In this document: positions 1-7,877 of the stretch, piece after piece
Layout of the letters: the number at the start of each line of letters is the position of its first letter
Position numbering within the stretch: the first letter of the stretch is position 1
Assembly (NCBI GenBank): GCA_947581745.1
Contig: CANPVW010000136.1
Coordinates: 1-11,966, forward strand
Length of the DNA: 11,966 bases
Reading direction: 5' to 3'
Source of the DNA: Candidatus Benthicola azotiphorus
GTDB lineage: Bacteria > Gemmatimonadota > Gemmatimonadetes > Palauibacterales > Palauibacteraceae
The notes under the pieces: generated by a model
What the model was told of the DNA's origin: nothing
Database searches by the model: none
The model's input: the letters and a program-made list of their open reading frames with translations, nothing else
Position numbers and translations under genes: made by a program

Positions 1-12
1 CTGAAGCGGATT

Positions 13-3000
13 TCAGGAACGCCCGAGCTGCCAGCGGCGCCACAGCAGGTAGATCGCCGGGATCACGATCAGCGTCAGAATCGTGGCGCTCAGCATGCCG
101 CCGACCATCGGCGCCGCGATCCGCTTCATCACATCCGACCCGGTTCCTGCGCTCCACAGAATCGGGGTCAGCCCGGCGATGATCGCGGTCACCGTCATGA
201 CCACCGGCCGGAGCCTCTCGAGCGCACCCTCCCTCACGGCCTCCGCCACCTCGGAGGCGGTCGTCATGCGTCCTTCCAGGGTTCGCCGGTGGTACGCCTC
301 GTCGAGGTAGATCAGCATCACCACGCCCGTCTCTGCCGCGACGCCCGCCAGCGCGATGAAGCCGACCCAGACGGCGACGCTGGTGTTGTAGCCCAGCAGC
401 CACAGGAACCAGATCCCCCCGACGAGCGAGAACGGGAGAGCGGCCATCACGATCAGCGACTCGGCGACCCCCCTGAAATTGAGGTACAGGAGAAGGAAGA
501 TGATCCCGAGCGTCACTGGCACCACGACCCGCATCTTCGCCTTGACCCGCTGCATGAACTCGTACTGTCCACTCCACAGGAGGGTGTAGCCTGCGGGAAG
601 GTCGAGCCGATCCGCCACTATTCGCTGGGCCTCCCGCACGTACCCGCCGACATCATCGCTCTCGATGTCGACGAAGATGCTCGTGACGGGAAACGCGTCT
701 TCCGTCTTCACGGCCATGGGTCCCTGGAGGACTTCCACGCTCGCCACCTGGCCGAGGGGAATCGGCGTCCCGTCTTTGGCCGGAATCACGACGTCCCGTA
801 TCTTGTGCACGTCGTCTCGCAGTTCCCGCGGGTAGCGCACGTTGACCGAGTAGCGCTCGCGGCCCTCTACCGTGGTGGCCGCGTTCAGCCCGCCCACGGT
901 CGCCATGATGGCACTGTGGACGTCGCCGACGTTGAGACCGTATCTCGCGGCCTCGGCCCGATCGATGTCGATGTCCACGTAGTAGCCGGAAACGCCTCTC
1001 TCGGCGAAGGCGCTCCGCGTTCCCGGCACGCCCTGCACGATCCGCTCGACCTGCTCCCCGAGGGCCTGCAGCGTATCGAGGTCGGGGCCGAAGATCTTCA
1101 GTCCGACAGCCGTGCGTATCCCGGTAGCGAGCATGTCGATGCGCCCCTTGATCGGCATCGTCCAGGAGTTGGTCACGCCTGGAAGCTGGACTGCGCTGTC
1201 GAGCTCCGCGACCAGGCGATCGTAGGTCATCCCTCGACGCCATCGTTCCGTGGGGCTCAGCGTGATGGTCGTCTCGAACATGTCGAGCGGTGCGGGGTCC
1301 GTTGCCGTCCGGGCGCGCCCGGCTTTCCCCAGTACACGCTCCACCTCGGGAAAAGAGGCGAGCACGCTGTCCTGGTAGCGCATGATCTCGCGTGCCTGGG
1401 CGATCGACACGCCGGGTACGGTGGTCGGCATGAACAGGAGCGATCCTTCCTTCAACGGAGGCATGAACTCGCTCCCCAGCTGCCGCCAGGGGAAGACCGT
1501 CGCGGCCAGGACGCCCAAGGCGCCGATCACGACCCACCAGGGGCGTCGCGTGATGAAGGAGATCGCGGGCCGGTACATCCTCGAGAGAAGCAGGTTGATC
1601 GGATTCCGTGCCTCCGGCCTGATCCTGCCCCTGATCAGGTAGCCCATCAGGACGGGTACGAGGGTGATGGAAAGAAGCGCCGATCCGGCCATCGCGAACG
1701 TCTTGGTGAAGGCCAGCGGCTTGAACAACCGCCCCTCCTGCTGCTCCAGCGCGAACACCGGCAGGAAGCTGAAGGTGATGATCAGGAGCGAGAAGAAGAG
1801 CGGCGGGCCCACCTGCCTGGCGCTCGCCAGCACGATGTCCCACCGGGAGACGCGGCCGGCCTCGAGGTCTTCCTGCGAGCGCTCGAGGTGCTTGTGCATG
1901 TTCTCGATCATCACGATCGCGGCGTCCACCATCGCACCGATCGCGATCGCGATTCCGCCGAGGCTCATGATGTTCGCGTTCACCCCTATGGCGCGCATCA
2001 CGATGAACGAGATCAGTATCCCGAGCGGCAGCGTGACGATGGCCACGAGAGCGGAGCGGAAGTGGAGGAGGAAGATGATCGCTACCGCAGCCACGATCAG
2101 CGACTCCTCTATCAGCTTCTCCTCCAGGTTCTCGATCGCCCGGCGTATCAGGTCGCTCCTGTCGTAGGCGGTGCGAAGCCGCACCCCCGGCGGCAGTCCC
2201 TGCTCTATCTCCGCGATGCGCTCCTTGATCAGCTCGATCGTCTTGTACGCATCGGCCCCGAAGCGCATGACGACGATTCCGGCCACGACCTCCCCCCGGC
2301 CGTCGAGATCGGCCGCCCCGCGCCGCGGGGCGGGACCGATCTGCACCGTGGCAACGTCGGCGACACGGATCGGCGTGCCGTTGGGCGTGGCGCCGACGGT
2401 GACGTTGCGGATGTCGTCGACGCCCTCCAGGTAGCCGAGGCCGCGGATCATGTACTCGCGGCCACCCATCTCGAGGACCCGGGCGCCGATGTCGACGTTG
2501 TGCGAACCGATCGCCTGGGCCACTCGGGTCACCGGGATGTTGAACGCCCTCAGGCGCTCAGGATCGACCTCCACCTGATACTGCTTCTGGTATCCTCCCA
2601 GGCTGGCGACTTCCGACACGCCGGGCACGGCGGTCAGCTGGTATCGCAGGTACCAGTCCTGAAGCGTGCGGAGCTCGGAGAGGTCCAGGCTGTCCGACTC
2701 GAGGACGTATTCGAATACCCAGCCCACGCCGGTCGCATCAGGGCCCAGGGTCGGTTCCACTCCCGTCGGGAGCTGTTGCCGGATGCCGTTCAGGTACTCG
2801 AGGACCCGTGAGCGGGCCCAGTAGATGTCGGTCCCGTCGTCGAAGATCACGTACACGAGACTGAGTCCGAAGAACGAGTAGCCGCGCACCACGCGTGCGC
2901 CGGGCACCTTGAGCATCTCGGTGGTGATCGGGTACGTGACCTGGTCCTCGACGATGCCGGGCGCCTGGTCCCTGAAATCCGTCTCGATGATCACCTGCAC

Positions 3001-3132
3001 ATCGGACAGATCCGGAATGGCGTCCAGCGGGGTCGTGCTCATGGCCCACACGCCCGCGCCGACGATCGCCGCGGTTCCGAGCAGGACCAGGAACCGGTTG
3101 CGGAGCGACCACGAGATGACCCAGTCAATCAT
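13..3132 (-). CDS. cusA: CusA/CzcA-family heavy-metal RND efflux pump, probably Cu(I)/Ag(I)
   Basis: This is the inner-membrane, proton-driven pump subunit of a tripartite metal efflux system that moves metal from periplasm or cytoplasm to the outside. The 1039-residue length is close to E. coli CusA (about 1047). The N-terminus has the family pattern: a first membrane helix at about residues 10-32 followed by TTPLDAIPDLSDVQV. Two porter-domain/helix-bundle halves follow. The TM4 motif GAMVDAAIVMIEN carries the proton-relay Asp (D403). Three methionines, M568 (LLFMPTT), M618 (LDMFETT) and M667 (IDMLATG), align with the CusA binding residues M573, M623 and M672 and keep their 50- and 49-residue spacings, which argues for monovalent copper or silver rather than Zn/Co/Cd. 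The ATG start overlaps the end of the adaptor gene by 8 bases and has no clear Shine-Dalgarno, suggesting translational coupling. Family is certain; substrate is inferred. Confidence 0.96.
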   Translation of the reverse strand: MIDWVISWSLRNRFLVLLGTAAIVGAGVWAMSTTPLDAIPDLSDVQVIIETDFRDQAPGIVEDQVTYPITTEMLKVPGARVVRGYSFFGLSLVYVIFDDGTDIYWARSRVLEYLNGIRQQLPTGVEPTLGPDATGVGWVFEYVLESDSLDLSELRTLQDWYLRYQLTAVPGVSEVASLGGYQKQYQVEVDPERLRAFNIPVTRVAQAIGSHNVDIGARVLEMGGREYMIRGLGYLEGVDDIRNVTVGATPNGTPIRVADVATVQIGPAPRRGAADLDGRGEVVAGIVVMRFGADAYKTIELIKERIAEIEQGLPPGVRLRTAYDRSDLIRRAIENLEEKLIEESLIVAAVAIIFLLHFRSALVAIVTLPLGILISFIVMRAIGVNANIMSLGGIAIAIGAMVDAAIVMIENMHKHLERSQEDLEAGRVSRWDIVLASARQVGPPLFFSLLIITFSFLPVFALEQQEGRLFKPLAFTKTFAMAGSALLSITLVPVLMGYLIRGRIRPEARNPINLLLSRMYRPAISFITRRPWWVVIGALGVLAATVFPWRQLGSEFMPPLKEGSLLFMPTTVPGVSIAQAREIMRYQDSVLASFPEVERVLGKAGRARTATDPAPLDMFETTITLSPTERWRRGMTYDRLVAELDSAVQLPGVTNSWTMPIKGRIDMLATGIRTAVGLKIFGPDLDTLQALGEQVERIVQGVPGTRSAFAERGVSGYYVDIDIDRAEAARYGLNVGDVHSAIMATVGGLNAATTVEGRERYSVNVRYPRELRDDVHKIRDVVIPAKDGTPIPLGQVASVEVLQGPMAVKTEDAFPVTSIFVDIESDDVGGYVREAQRIVADRLDLPAGYTLLWSGQYEFMQRVKAKMRVVVPVTLGIIFLLLYLNFRGVAESLIVMAALPFSLVGGIWFLWLLGYNTSVAVWVGFIALAGVAAETGVVMLIYLDEAYHRRTLEGRMTTASEVAEAVREGALERLRPVVMTVTAIIAGLTPILWSAGTGSDVMKRIAAPMVGGMLSATILTLIVIPAIYLLWRRWQLGRS
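2307..2341. repeat. Strong GC-rich inverted repeat inside cusA
   Basis: A perfect 7-base inverted repeat, GCCCCGC (2315-2321) and GCGGGGC (2325-2331) around a 3-base loop, is flanked by a second perfect 6-base pair of arms, GATCGG (2307-2312) and CCGATC (2336-2341). Between the two stems, CC faces GGGA and could pair partly. The whole would fold as a roughly 35-base hairpin in the cusA mRNA. It lies fully inside coding sequence for about residues 264-276, near IGPAPRRGAADLDG, so it may be a chance product of GC-rich codons. Confidence 0.5.
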
Positions 3133-4417
3133 GCTGGTGCTCTGCGGGCCGAGCGGTGTCGCCGGGTTGGGCTTGCTGAATGTCTACGGCGCCATGCTGC
3201 ATTCCGGGCATGCCGCCGCCGGTGCTGGCCAGCCGGCTCTCCGCGTCCACCAGGAAGTTGGCGGAGCCGACGATCGTCTCTCCCGGCTCGAGGCCCGCCA
3301 GGATCTGCACGTAGTCCCCTGCCTGCGGGCCGAGCACCACCTCGCGCGGCTGCAGCATGCCGTCCGCCTCCCGCACGAAGACCAGGTTCCTCTCGCCGGT
3401 GACGAGCACGGCCTCGAGCGGGATCACCGTGGTCTCCGGCAACCGGGTGTCGAAGAACATGGTGGCGAACATGCCCGGCTTGAGGCGCAGATCCGGGTTC
3501 TGGAGCGTCACGCGGACGCGGTTCGTGCGGCTGGCCACATCCACCGTCGGGTACACGAAGCTCACGCGCCCCATCCGGTGCTCGCCAGGGTAGGCCGCCA
3601 CCTCGATGTGGGCCTGGGCGTCGGTCTGGATGAACTGGAGGTCCTGCTCGAACACGTCCCCCTCCACCCACACTTCCGACAGGTCGGCGATCCGGTAGAG
3701 GAGAGTACCCGGACTCACGCGCTGCCCTTCCAGCACGCTCTTTTCGAGCACGATTCCGTTGACGGGAGATACGAGGGCCATGGTCTTGGTCACCTCCCCC
3801 GTCCGCTCGAGTCGCTCGATCTGCTCGTTCGTGATGTCCCAGTAGGAGAGGCGGCGGCGCGCGGCGGCGAGCATCGTCTGGGCGCTCATCCACGCCTCCT
3901 CCGCGGCTTCGTCCACGCGGCCGGCCAGTCGCTTCGCGGTGAGCAGCTCCTCCTGCGCGGCGACCAGATCCGGACTGTAGAGAGTCAGGAGAGCCTGCCC
4001 CCTCCGGACCGCCTCTCCGGTCGTGTTGACGGACAGGCTCTCCACGAAGCCTTCGACCTTGAGCGTCACTTCGGCCACCCTGTCTTCGGCCGCGACGACC
4101 CGGCCCACGGTGCGGATCGTGTGCTCGAGGCTGCGCTCACCTACCGTCGTGTAGACGACTCCCAGTGCGTGCTCCTGCGCGGTCGTCAGGTGGACCGGCT
4201 GGCGCACCATGGCGCCCGTGCTGTCCATCGTCCCCTGGCTCCCACCCGCCTGCATCATGGCATGCTCCTCGGGAGTCATGTCCATGGCGGCCGCGGCGTC
4301 TTCGTCGCCGTTTCCGCACCCGGACATCAGCAGGGCCGCGGCGAGCGCCGCCAGCCCGGCGAGCTCGATTCGTGTTGGGGCCCCGATCGCCGGCAGATGC
4401 ATGTCCATTAGCTTCAT
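3125..4417 (-). CDS. cusB: CusB-like periplasmic adaptor (membrane fusion protein), probable lipoprotein
   Basis: This periplasmic adaptor links the RND pump to the outer-membrane channel and, in Cus systems, passes metal to the pump. It has 430 residues. An N-terminal hydrophobic segment (about 17-33) ends in a lipobox-like M-S-G-C with Cys34, so it is probably lipid-anchored. After it comes a Met/His-rich stretch (MDMTPEEHAMM, then TMDSTGAM), resembling the metal-binding N-terminus of CusB. The barrel-sandwich/lipoyl halves (about VEGFVESL and VSPVNGIVLEKSVLEGQRV) bracket an alpha-helical hairpin at about 145-205, followed by beta-barrel and membrane-proximal domains. The tail is again Met/His-rich (MPGMQHG, EHQHD). 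The ATG start overlaps the stop of the channel gene as ATGA. A downstream in-frame ATG (MDMHLP) is an alternative start. No separate CusF chaperone gene is visible, so the Met/His termini may do part of that job (inference). Confidence 0.94.
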   Translation of the reverse strand: MKLMDMHLPAIGAPTRIELAGLAALAAALLMSGCGNGDEDAAAAMDMTPEEHAMMQAGGSQGTMDSTGAMVRQPVHLTTAQEHALGVVYTTVGERSLEHTIRTVGRVVAAEDRVAEVTLKVEGFVESLSVNTTGEAVRRGQALLTLYSPDLVAAQEELLTAKRLAGRVDEAAEEAWMSAQTMLAAARRRLSYWDITNEQIERLERTGEVTKTMALVSPVNGIVLEKSVLEGQRVSPGTLLYRIADLSEVWVEGDVFEQDLQFIQTDAQAHIEVAAYPGEHRMGRVSFVYPTVDVASRTNRVRVTLQNPDLRLKPGMFATMFFDTRLPETTVIPLEAVLVTGERNLVFVREADGMLQPREVVLGPQAGDYVQILAGLEPGETIVGSANFLVDAESRLASTGGGMPGMQHGAVDIQQAQPGDTARPAEHQHD

Positions 4418-5673
4418 TGGATGCCCGTCTCCACGCCCGTGAGAGCCTCGATGCCGGCGATGGACGTCTGGTATTCGGCGGCCAGCCGCACTCGCTCCGT
4501 ATCGAATCGATTCACCGTGGTCTGGTTCGACAGGAGGGTCATGTAGTCGACTTCCCCGACCCGGTACGCCGACAGCGCCGACTCTACCGCGGCCTGCGCC
4601 TGGGGGATGATCGACGTCCGGTAGAGCTCCGAGAGATCCCGGGCCCGCTCGGCCGCCGCCCTGAGCTCCGAGAGGCGGGCGAACGTCTCGTTGTGAAGGT
4701 CGATCTCGCGCACCTCTTCCGACGATTGCAGGGCCTGCATTTCACGGATCTTCGGCTTCTGCTTCGAGCCCGACCACAGGGGAAGGCTGATCCCCACTTC
4801 TATGGTCGCGAGATCTTCGTACTGGGGTCGCTGCCCGTAGCCGAGTGCCACGGTGAAATCGGGGTAGGCGCCGCGCTGAGCGGCCCGGTACCCCGCCTCG
4901 GCGGCGCTCGCTCTCTCGCGAGCCGCGCGGATCGCGGGGCGATTCGAGGCCGCAACGGTCATTAGCGAGTCAACCGCCGGCACGGTGCCAGCCGGGTCGG
5001 GGAGCTCCAGGGAGCCGATGGGTTCGGTGGCCGGCCGTCCCAGCAGGCTGTTCAGGCGGGCGGCCATGGCCACCCGGTTCTGCTCCACGACCGTGATGTC
5101 GGCCGTCATCTGTGCGATCGCCACCTGCGCCTGGAGGATGTCCTGCTGAAGGCCCGCTCCCACTGCGTACCTGGCGGATGTGACCTCCAGGAAATCTCTC
5201 AGGAGCTCCCGTGTCGAAGCCATGATGTCGAGCGCCCGGTCCATGAAGGCCAGGTGGAAGTAGGCCTCCTTCACCCGGGCCACGAGCGCGGCCTCCATCT
5301 CGTCCGCGTCCAGCTCCGCGGCCCGGGCGAAGTGCTCTTGCCGTTCCGCTCCGAATCCCTGGTTTCCGGGCCACGGAAAGCGCTGCGACAGCCCGATCCA
5401 GTTCATGGTCATCATCTGGTCGGTGCCGAAGCCGTCCAGCGGACGGTTTCGCAATCCGAGCGAGAGCATTGGATCGGGCAGCGCGCCTGCCTGTGAGCCG
5501 CGCTCGCCCGCGGCATCGGCCTGATAGCGAGCGGCCTGCAGCATCGGGTTCGCCCGTCGGGCCTCGGCCACGACGTCGGCGATCCGGAGCGTGTCCGGTC
5601 TCTGTGCCCTGCCGCTCGCCGGCACGCACAGCGTCAGGAGCAGAGCGATCGTGTGCAGTCGAAGGAGATTCAC
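4414..5673 (-). CDS. TolC-family outer-membrane efflux channel (CusC-like)
   Basis: This is the predicted outer-membrane exit duct of the Cus-type system, acting with the adaptor and pump encoded just downstream. The 419 residues include a signal peptide (hydrophobic 8-19, probable cleavage after G-R-A at residue 23, signal peptidase I type). No Cys lipobox is seen, unlike the lipoprotein E. coli CusC. Two repeats of the outer-membrane-efflux-protein fold are present: an N-terminal one starting near VVAEARRANPML and a C-terminal one ending near AYRVGEVDYMTLLSNQTTV, both with long Ala/Glu-rich helices. The start is GTG with GGGGA about 6 bases upstream, and it gives a complete signal peptide. 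It is the first gene of the minus-strand operon and its stop overlaps the adaptor start by 4 bases. Channel family is clear; metal specificity is from context only. Confidence 0.93.
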   Translation of the reverse strand: MNLLRLHTIALLLTLCVPASGRAQRPDTLRIADVVAEARRANPMLQAARYQADAAGERGSQAGALPDPMLSLGLRNRPLDGFGTDQMMTMNWIGLSQRFPWPGNQGFGAERQEHFARAAELDADEMEAALVARVKEAYFHLAFMDRALDIMASTRELLRDFLEVTSARYAVGAGLQQDILQAQVAIAQMTADITVVEQNRVAMAARLNSLLGRPATEPIGSLELPDPAGTVPAVDSLMTVAASNRPAIRAARERASAAEAGYRAAQRGAYPDFTVALGYGQRPQYEDLATIEVGISLPLWSGSKQKPKIREMQALQSSEEVREIDLHNETFARLSELRAAAERARDLSELYRTSIIPQAQAAVESALSAYRVGEVDYMTLLSNQTTVNRFDTERVRLAAEYQTSIAGIEALTGVETGIQ

Positions 5674-5790
5674 TGGGATCCCCGTGCGAACAGTCGTATT
5701 CCCGTCTCTGCACCCGATGATGCGGCGAGCCGGGTGAAGCGAGTGTTAGATTATGATTAAGAGACGTTCATGATCAGCGTGAGGCAGGCG
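5674..5790. promoter_or_regulatory. Divergent intergenic region between efflux operon and two-component genes
   Basis: This short gap must hold the promoters for both the minus-strand efflux operon and the plus-strand regulator operon. Most of it is GC-rich, but an AT-rich core at about 5745-5763 stands out. It contains TATGAT (5752-5757), a good plus-strand -10 hexamer. Read on the other strand it gives CATAAT (5750-5755), a possible -10 for the efflux operon. I could not find a convincing -35 for either direction at 16-18 bases, which would fit activator-dependent promoters. I do not see a clear palindromic or CusR-box-like repeat; only GATTAT-GATTAA is repeated in tandem at the core. Confidence 0.55.
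5781..5784 (+). promoter_or_regulatory. Ribosome binding site deciding the response-regulator start
   Basis: GAGG lies 6 bases before the ATG at 5791. A second ATG at 5770, in the same frame, has only a weak AGAG upstream, would add seven residues (MISVRQA) in front of the normal MRILVVEDN start of the family, and would sit only about a dozen bases after the best -10 hexamer. The 5791 start is therefore preferred. Confidence 0.6.
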
Positions 5791-6471
5791 ATGCGAATCC
5801 TCGTCGTGGAAGACAACAAGAAGGTAGCGAGCTTCGTGGAGAAGGGGCTGCGGGAAGAAGGATACGCGGTCGACACAGCGCATGACGGCGTGGACGGAGC
5901 GTTGAAGGCGAACCTGTACGACTACGACCTCCTTCTCCTCGACATCATGCTACCGGGCAAGTCGGGACTCGAAATCGTGCACGAGATCCGGCGGCAGGCC
6001 AGCAGCGTCCCCGTGCTGCTCCTCAGTGCGCTCGATGCCACGGAGGACGTGGTCCGCGGTCTCGACCTGGGAGCCGACGACTACCTGACCAAGCCGTTCA
6101 CGTTCGACGAGCTCCTTGCGCGCGTCCGGGCGCTCCTCAGAAGAGGGGGCTCCCGGCGAACGGAACGACTCATCTACCACGATCTCGACGTGGATCGGAT
6201 CCGCCACGTCGCTTCCCGCGCCGGGGAGAGACTGGATCTCACGCCGAAGGAATACCAGCTGCTGGAGTATTTCATGCTGCGGCCGGAGCAGGTGGTACGG
6301 CGTACCGAGCTGCTCGAGAAGGTGTGGGATCTTCAGTTCGACCCGATGAGCAACGTAGTGGACGTGCACGTGGCGAACCTGCGGAAGAAGCTCCATTCCG
6401 GCAGTGGCGCTCCCGTCCTCCGAACGGTGCGGGGAGTCGGCTACGTGCTGAGTGCGCGGGAGCCGGAATGA
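5791..6471 (+). CDS. OmpR/PhoB-family response regulator (CusR/CopR-like)
   Basis: This cytoplasmic DNA-binding regulator is expected to be phosphorylated by the kinase encoded next to it. It has 226 residues from the chosen ATG at 5791. The receiver domain (1-115) keeps acidic residues E7 and D8, phospho-acceptor D51 (LLLLDIMLPG), S79 in the switch position and K101 (LTKPF). The C-terminal winged-helix domain (about 128-222) ends with the OmpR-type pattern VVDVHVANLRKKLH and TVRGVGYVL. The WDLQFDP-SNVVDVHV segment resembles metal regulators CusR, CopR and CzcR. Its stop overlaps the kinase start by 4 bases, and it diverges from the efflux operon, its most likely target. The specific copper role is inferred from position; an alternative start at 5770 cannot be excluded. 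Confidence 0.93.
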   Translation: MRILVVEDNKKVASFVEKGLREEGYAVDTAHDGVDGALKANLYDYDLLLLDIMLPGKSGLEIVHEIRRQASSVPVLLLSALDATEDVVRGLDLGADDYLTKPFTFDELLARVRALLRRGGSRRTERLIYHDLDVDRIRHVASRAGERLDLTPKEYQLLEYFMLRPEQVVRRTELLEKVWDLQFDPMSNVVDVHVANLRKKLHSGSGAPVLRTVRGVGYVLSAREPE

Positions 6472-7877
6472 GAAGGTCCCTCCGGTTCGAGCTCGCTTCG
6501 CGATACGCGGCGGCCGTCGCTCTGGGCATCGCCCTCGTCGCCGCGATCGGCTATTTCGCGCTGCGGGCCACCCTGGACCGCCAGATCGACGCGAGTCTTC
6601 TCAGCGTCGCGTCCATTCAGGCGTCCTCTGTGACCGACGACCCGACGGGCACGATGCGCTTTCACGAGTGGGACGTGTCCGCGGAGGAAGCGAGCTCGCT
6701 CGGCGATCTCAATCGCTACGCCCAGATCTGGAGTGAATCCGGAGAGAGTCTGCTGAGGAGCCGGTACCTGACTCTGGATCTACCCGTGGATTCGGCGGCG
6801 CTCGGAAGCGCGGCGGAGGGCGAGATCGGCTGGGCTGAAGGACGCCTCGGCGAACAGCACGTGAGATCGATCTACTATCCGCTGGGCCGTCTCGGAATCA
6901 GCCACGAGCGCCACATCCTGGAAGTGGCGGCGCCGCTGTCCGCCCGCGACCGGACCACGCGGAAGGCCGGCCTGTTTCTGATCGGAATCGTGGCGTTCGT
7001 CTCGATCGGATCGTTCATCGGCAGCTGGTGGCTCGCGGGAAAGACGGTCCGGCCCGTCAACGAAATCATAGCGCAGGCGGAAGGGATCGGCGGAAGCGGC
7101 CGGGGCGAGCGAATCGGCGCTTACGCGGAGACGCGGGAGTTCGCCAGCCTCGTTCAGGTATTGAACAAGATGCTGAGCCGGATAGACCAGGCGTTCGATG
7201 CCCAGCGACGGTTCTCGGCAGACGCCAGCCACGAGCTGAGATCACCCCTGACTGCACTCCGCGGGGAACTGGAGCTCGCTCTGCGGAGGGAACGGAGCCC
7301 GGACGAGTATCGACGTGTGATTCGCAGCTCCCTCGAGGAGGCCGTCCGCCTCAGCGACCTCGCCGAGGACCTTCTCACCCTGGCCAGGTCGGACGCCGGC
7401 GTGATGGAGCCCCGGCTCGAAGAGGTCGACCTCGCCGAGCGGGTGCGTCTCGCCAGGGACCGGTTGCGCGGCAGGATCGACCAGGAGGACCTGCGCGTCT
7501 TTGTCGATCTTCCGCGGGAGGCGACGGGCCTTTACGACGTGAAGCTGATCGACCAGCTCGTGTGGAACCTCCTCGACAACGCGGTGAAGTTCTCCCGACC
7601 CGGTGGAGCGATCGAGGTGTCCGTCTCTCCCTCGGAATCCGGTTTCGTCCTCACGGTGCTCGACGACGGCCCCGGCCTCCCGGAGGAAGCGCCAGAACGG
7701 ATCTTCGATCGGTTCTCCAGGAACGACGAAGCCCATTCGGCAGAGGGCACCGGCCTCGGACTGTCGATCGTAAGAGCGATCGCGGAGGCACACGGCGGCC
7801 AGGTGACCGCTGCGAACCGTGAAGAGGGAGGCGCCTCCTTTCAGGTCCTCCTGCCGAGCACTGGACTCCGAGAGTGA
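6468..7877 (+). CDS. Membrane sensor histidine kinase (CusS-like)
   Basis: This inner-membrane kinase is the probable partner of the upstream response regulator. Its 469 residues run: TM1 (about 14-33), periplasmic sensor region (34-165), TM2 (about 168-189, ending WWLAG), HAMP (about 189-242), HisKA with the H-box FSADASHELRSPL and phospho-accepting H255, and HATPase_c with N367 (WNLLDNAVKFS), DDGPGLP and GTGLGLSIV. The ATG overlaps the regulator stop (ATGA), with GGGAG 5 bases upstream; upstream in-frame starts would lie inside the regulator gene. The periplasmic region is poor in Met, His and Cys: the only small cluster is TMRFHEW around M63-H66. Copper or silver as the ligand therefore rests on context, not on a recognisable site. 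Confidence 0.94.
   Translation: MRRSLRFELASRYAAAVALGIALVAAIGYFALRATLDRQIDASLLSVASIQASSVTDDPTGTMRFHEWDVSAEEASSLGDLNRYAQIWSESGESLLRSRYLTLDLPVDSAALGSAAEGEIGWAEGRLGEQHVRSIYYPLGRLGISHERHILEVAAPLSARDRTTRKAGLFLIGIVAFVSIGSFIGSWWLAGKTVRPVNEIIAQAEGIGGSGRGERIGAYAETREFASLVQVLNKMLSRIDQAFDAQRRFSADASHELRSPLTALRGELELALRRERSPDEYRRVIRSSLEEAVRLSDLAEDLLTLARSDAGVMEPRLEEVDLAERVRLARDRLRGRIDQEDLRVFVDLPREATGLYDVKLIDQLVWNLLDNAVKFSRPGGAIEVSVSPSESGFVLTVLDDGPGLPEEAPERIFDRFSRNDEAHSAEGTGLGLSIVRAIAEAHGGQVTAANREEGGASFQVLLPSTGLRE

Noticed and set aside
289..2811. Open frame of 840 codons on the plus strand, opposite cusA
   Set aside because: Its product is a low-complexity run of Arg, His, Asp and Glu with no recognisable domain, as expected from the antisense of a GC-rich gene. 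The minus-strand CusA is full length and fully conserved in motifs.
2909..4411. Open frame of 500 codons on the plus strand, opposite the adaptor gene
   Set aside because: Same antisense artefact: His/Arg/Gly-rich, no domain, and fully covered by the well-supported CusB-like gene.
5770..5790. Seven-residue N-terminal extension of the response regulator from the ATG at 5770
   Set aside because: Weaker ribosome site, unusual for the family, and almost on top of the predicted transcription start; the ATG at 5791 fits better.
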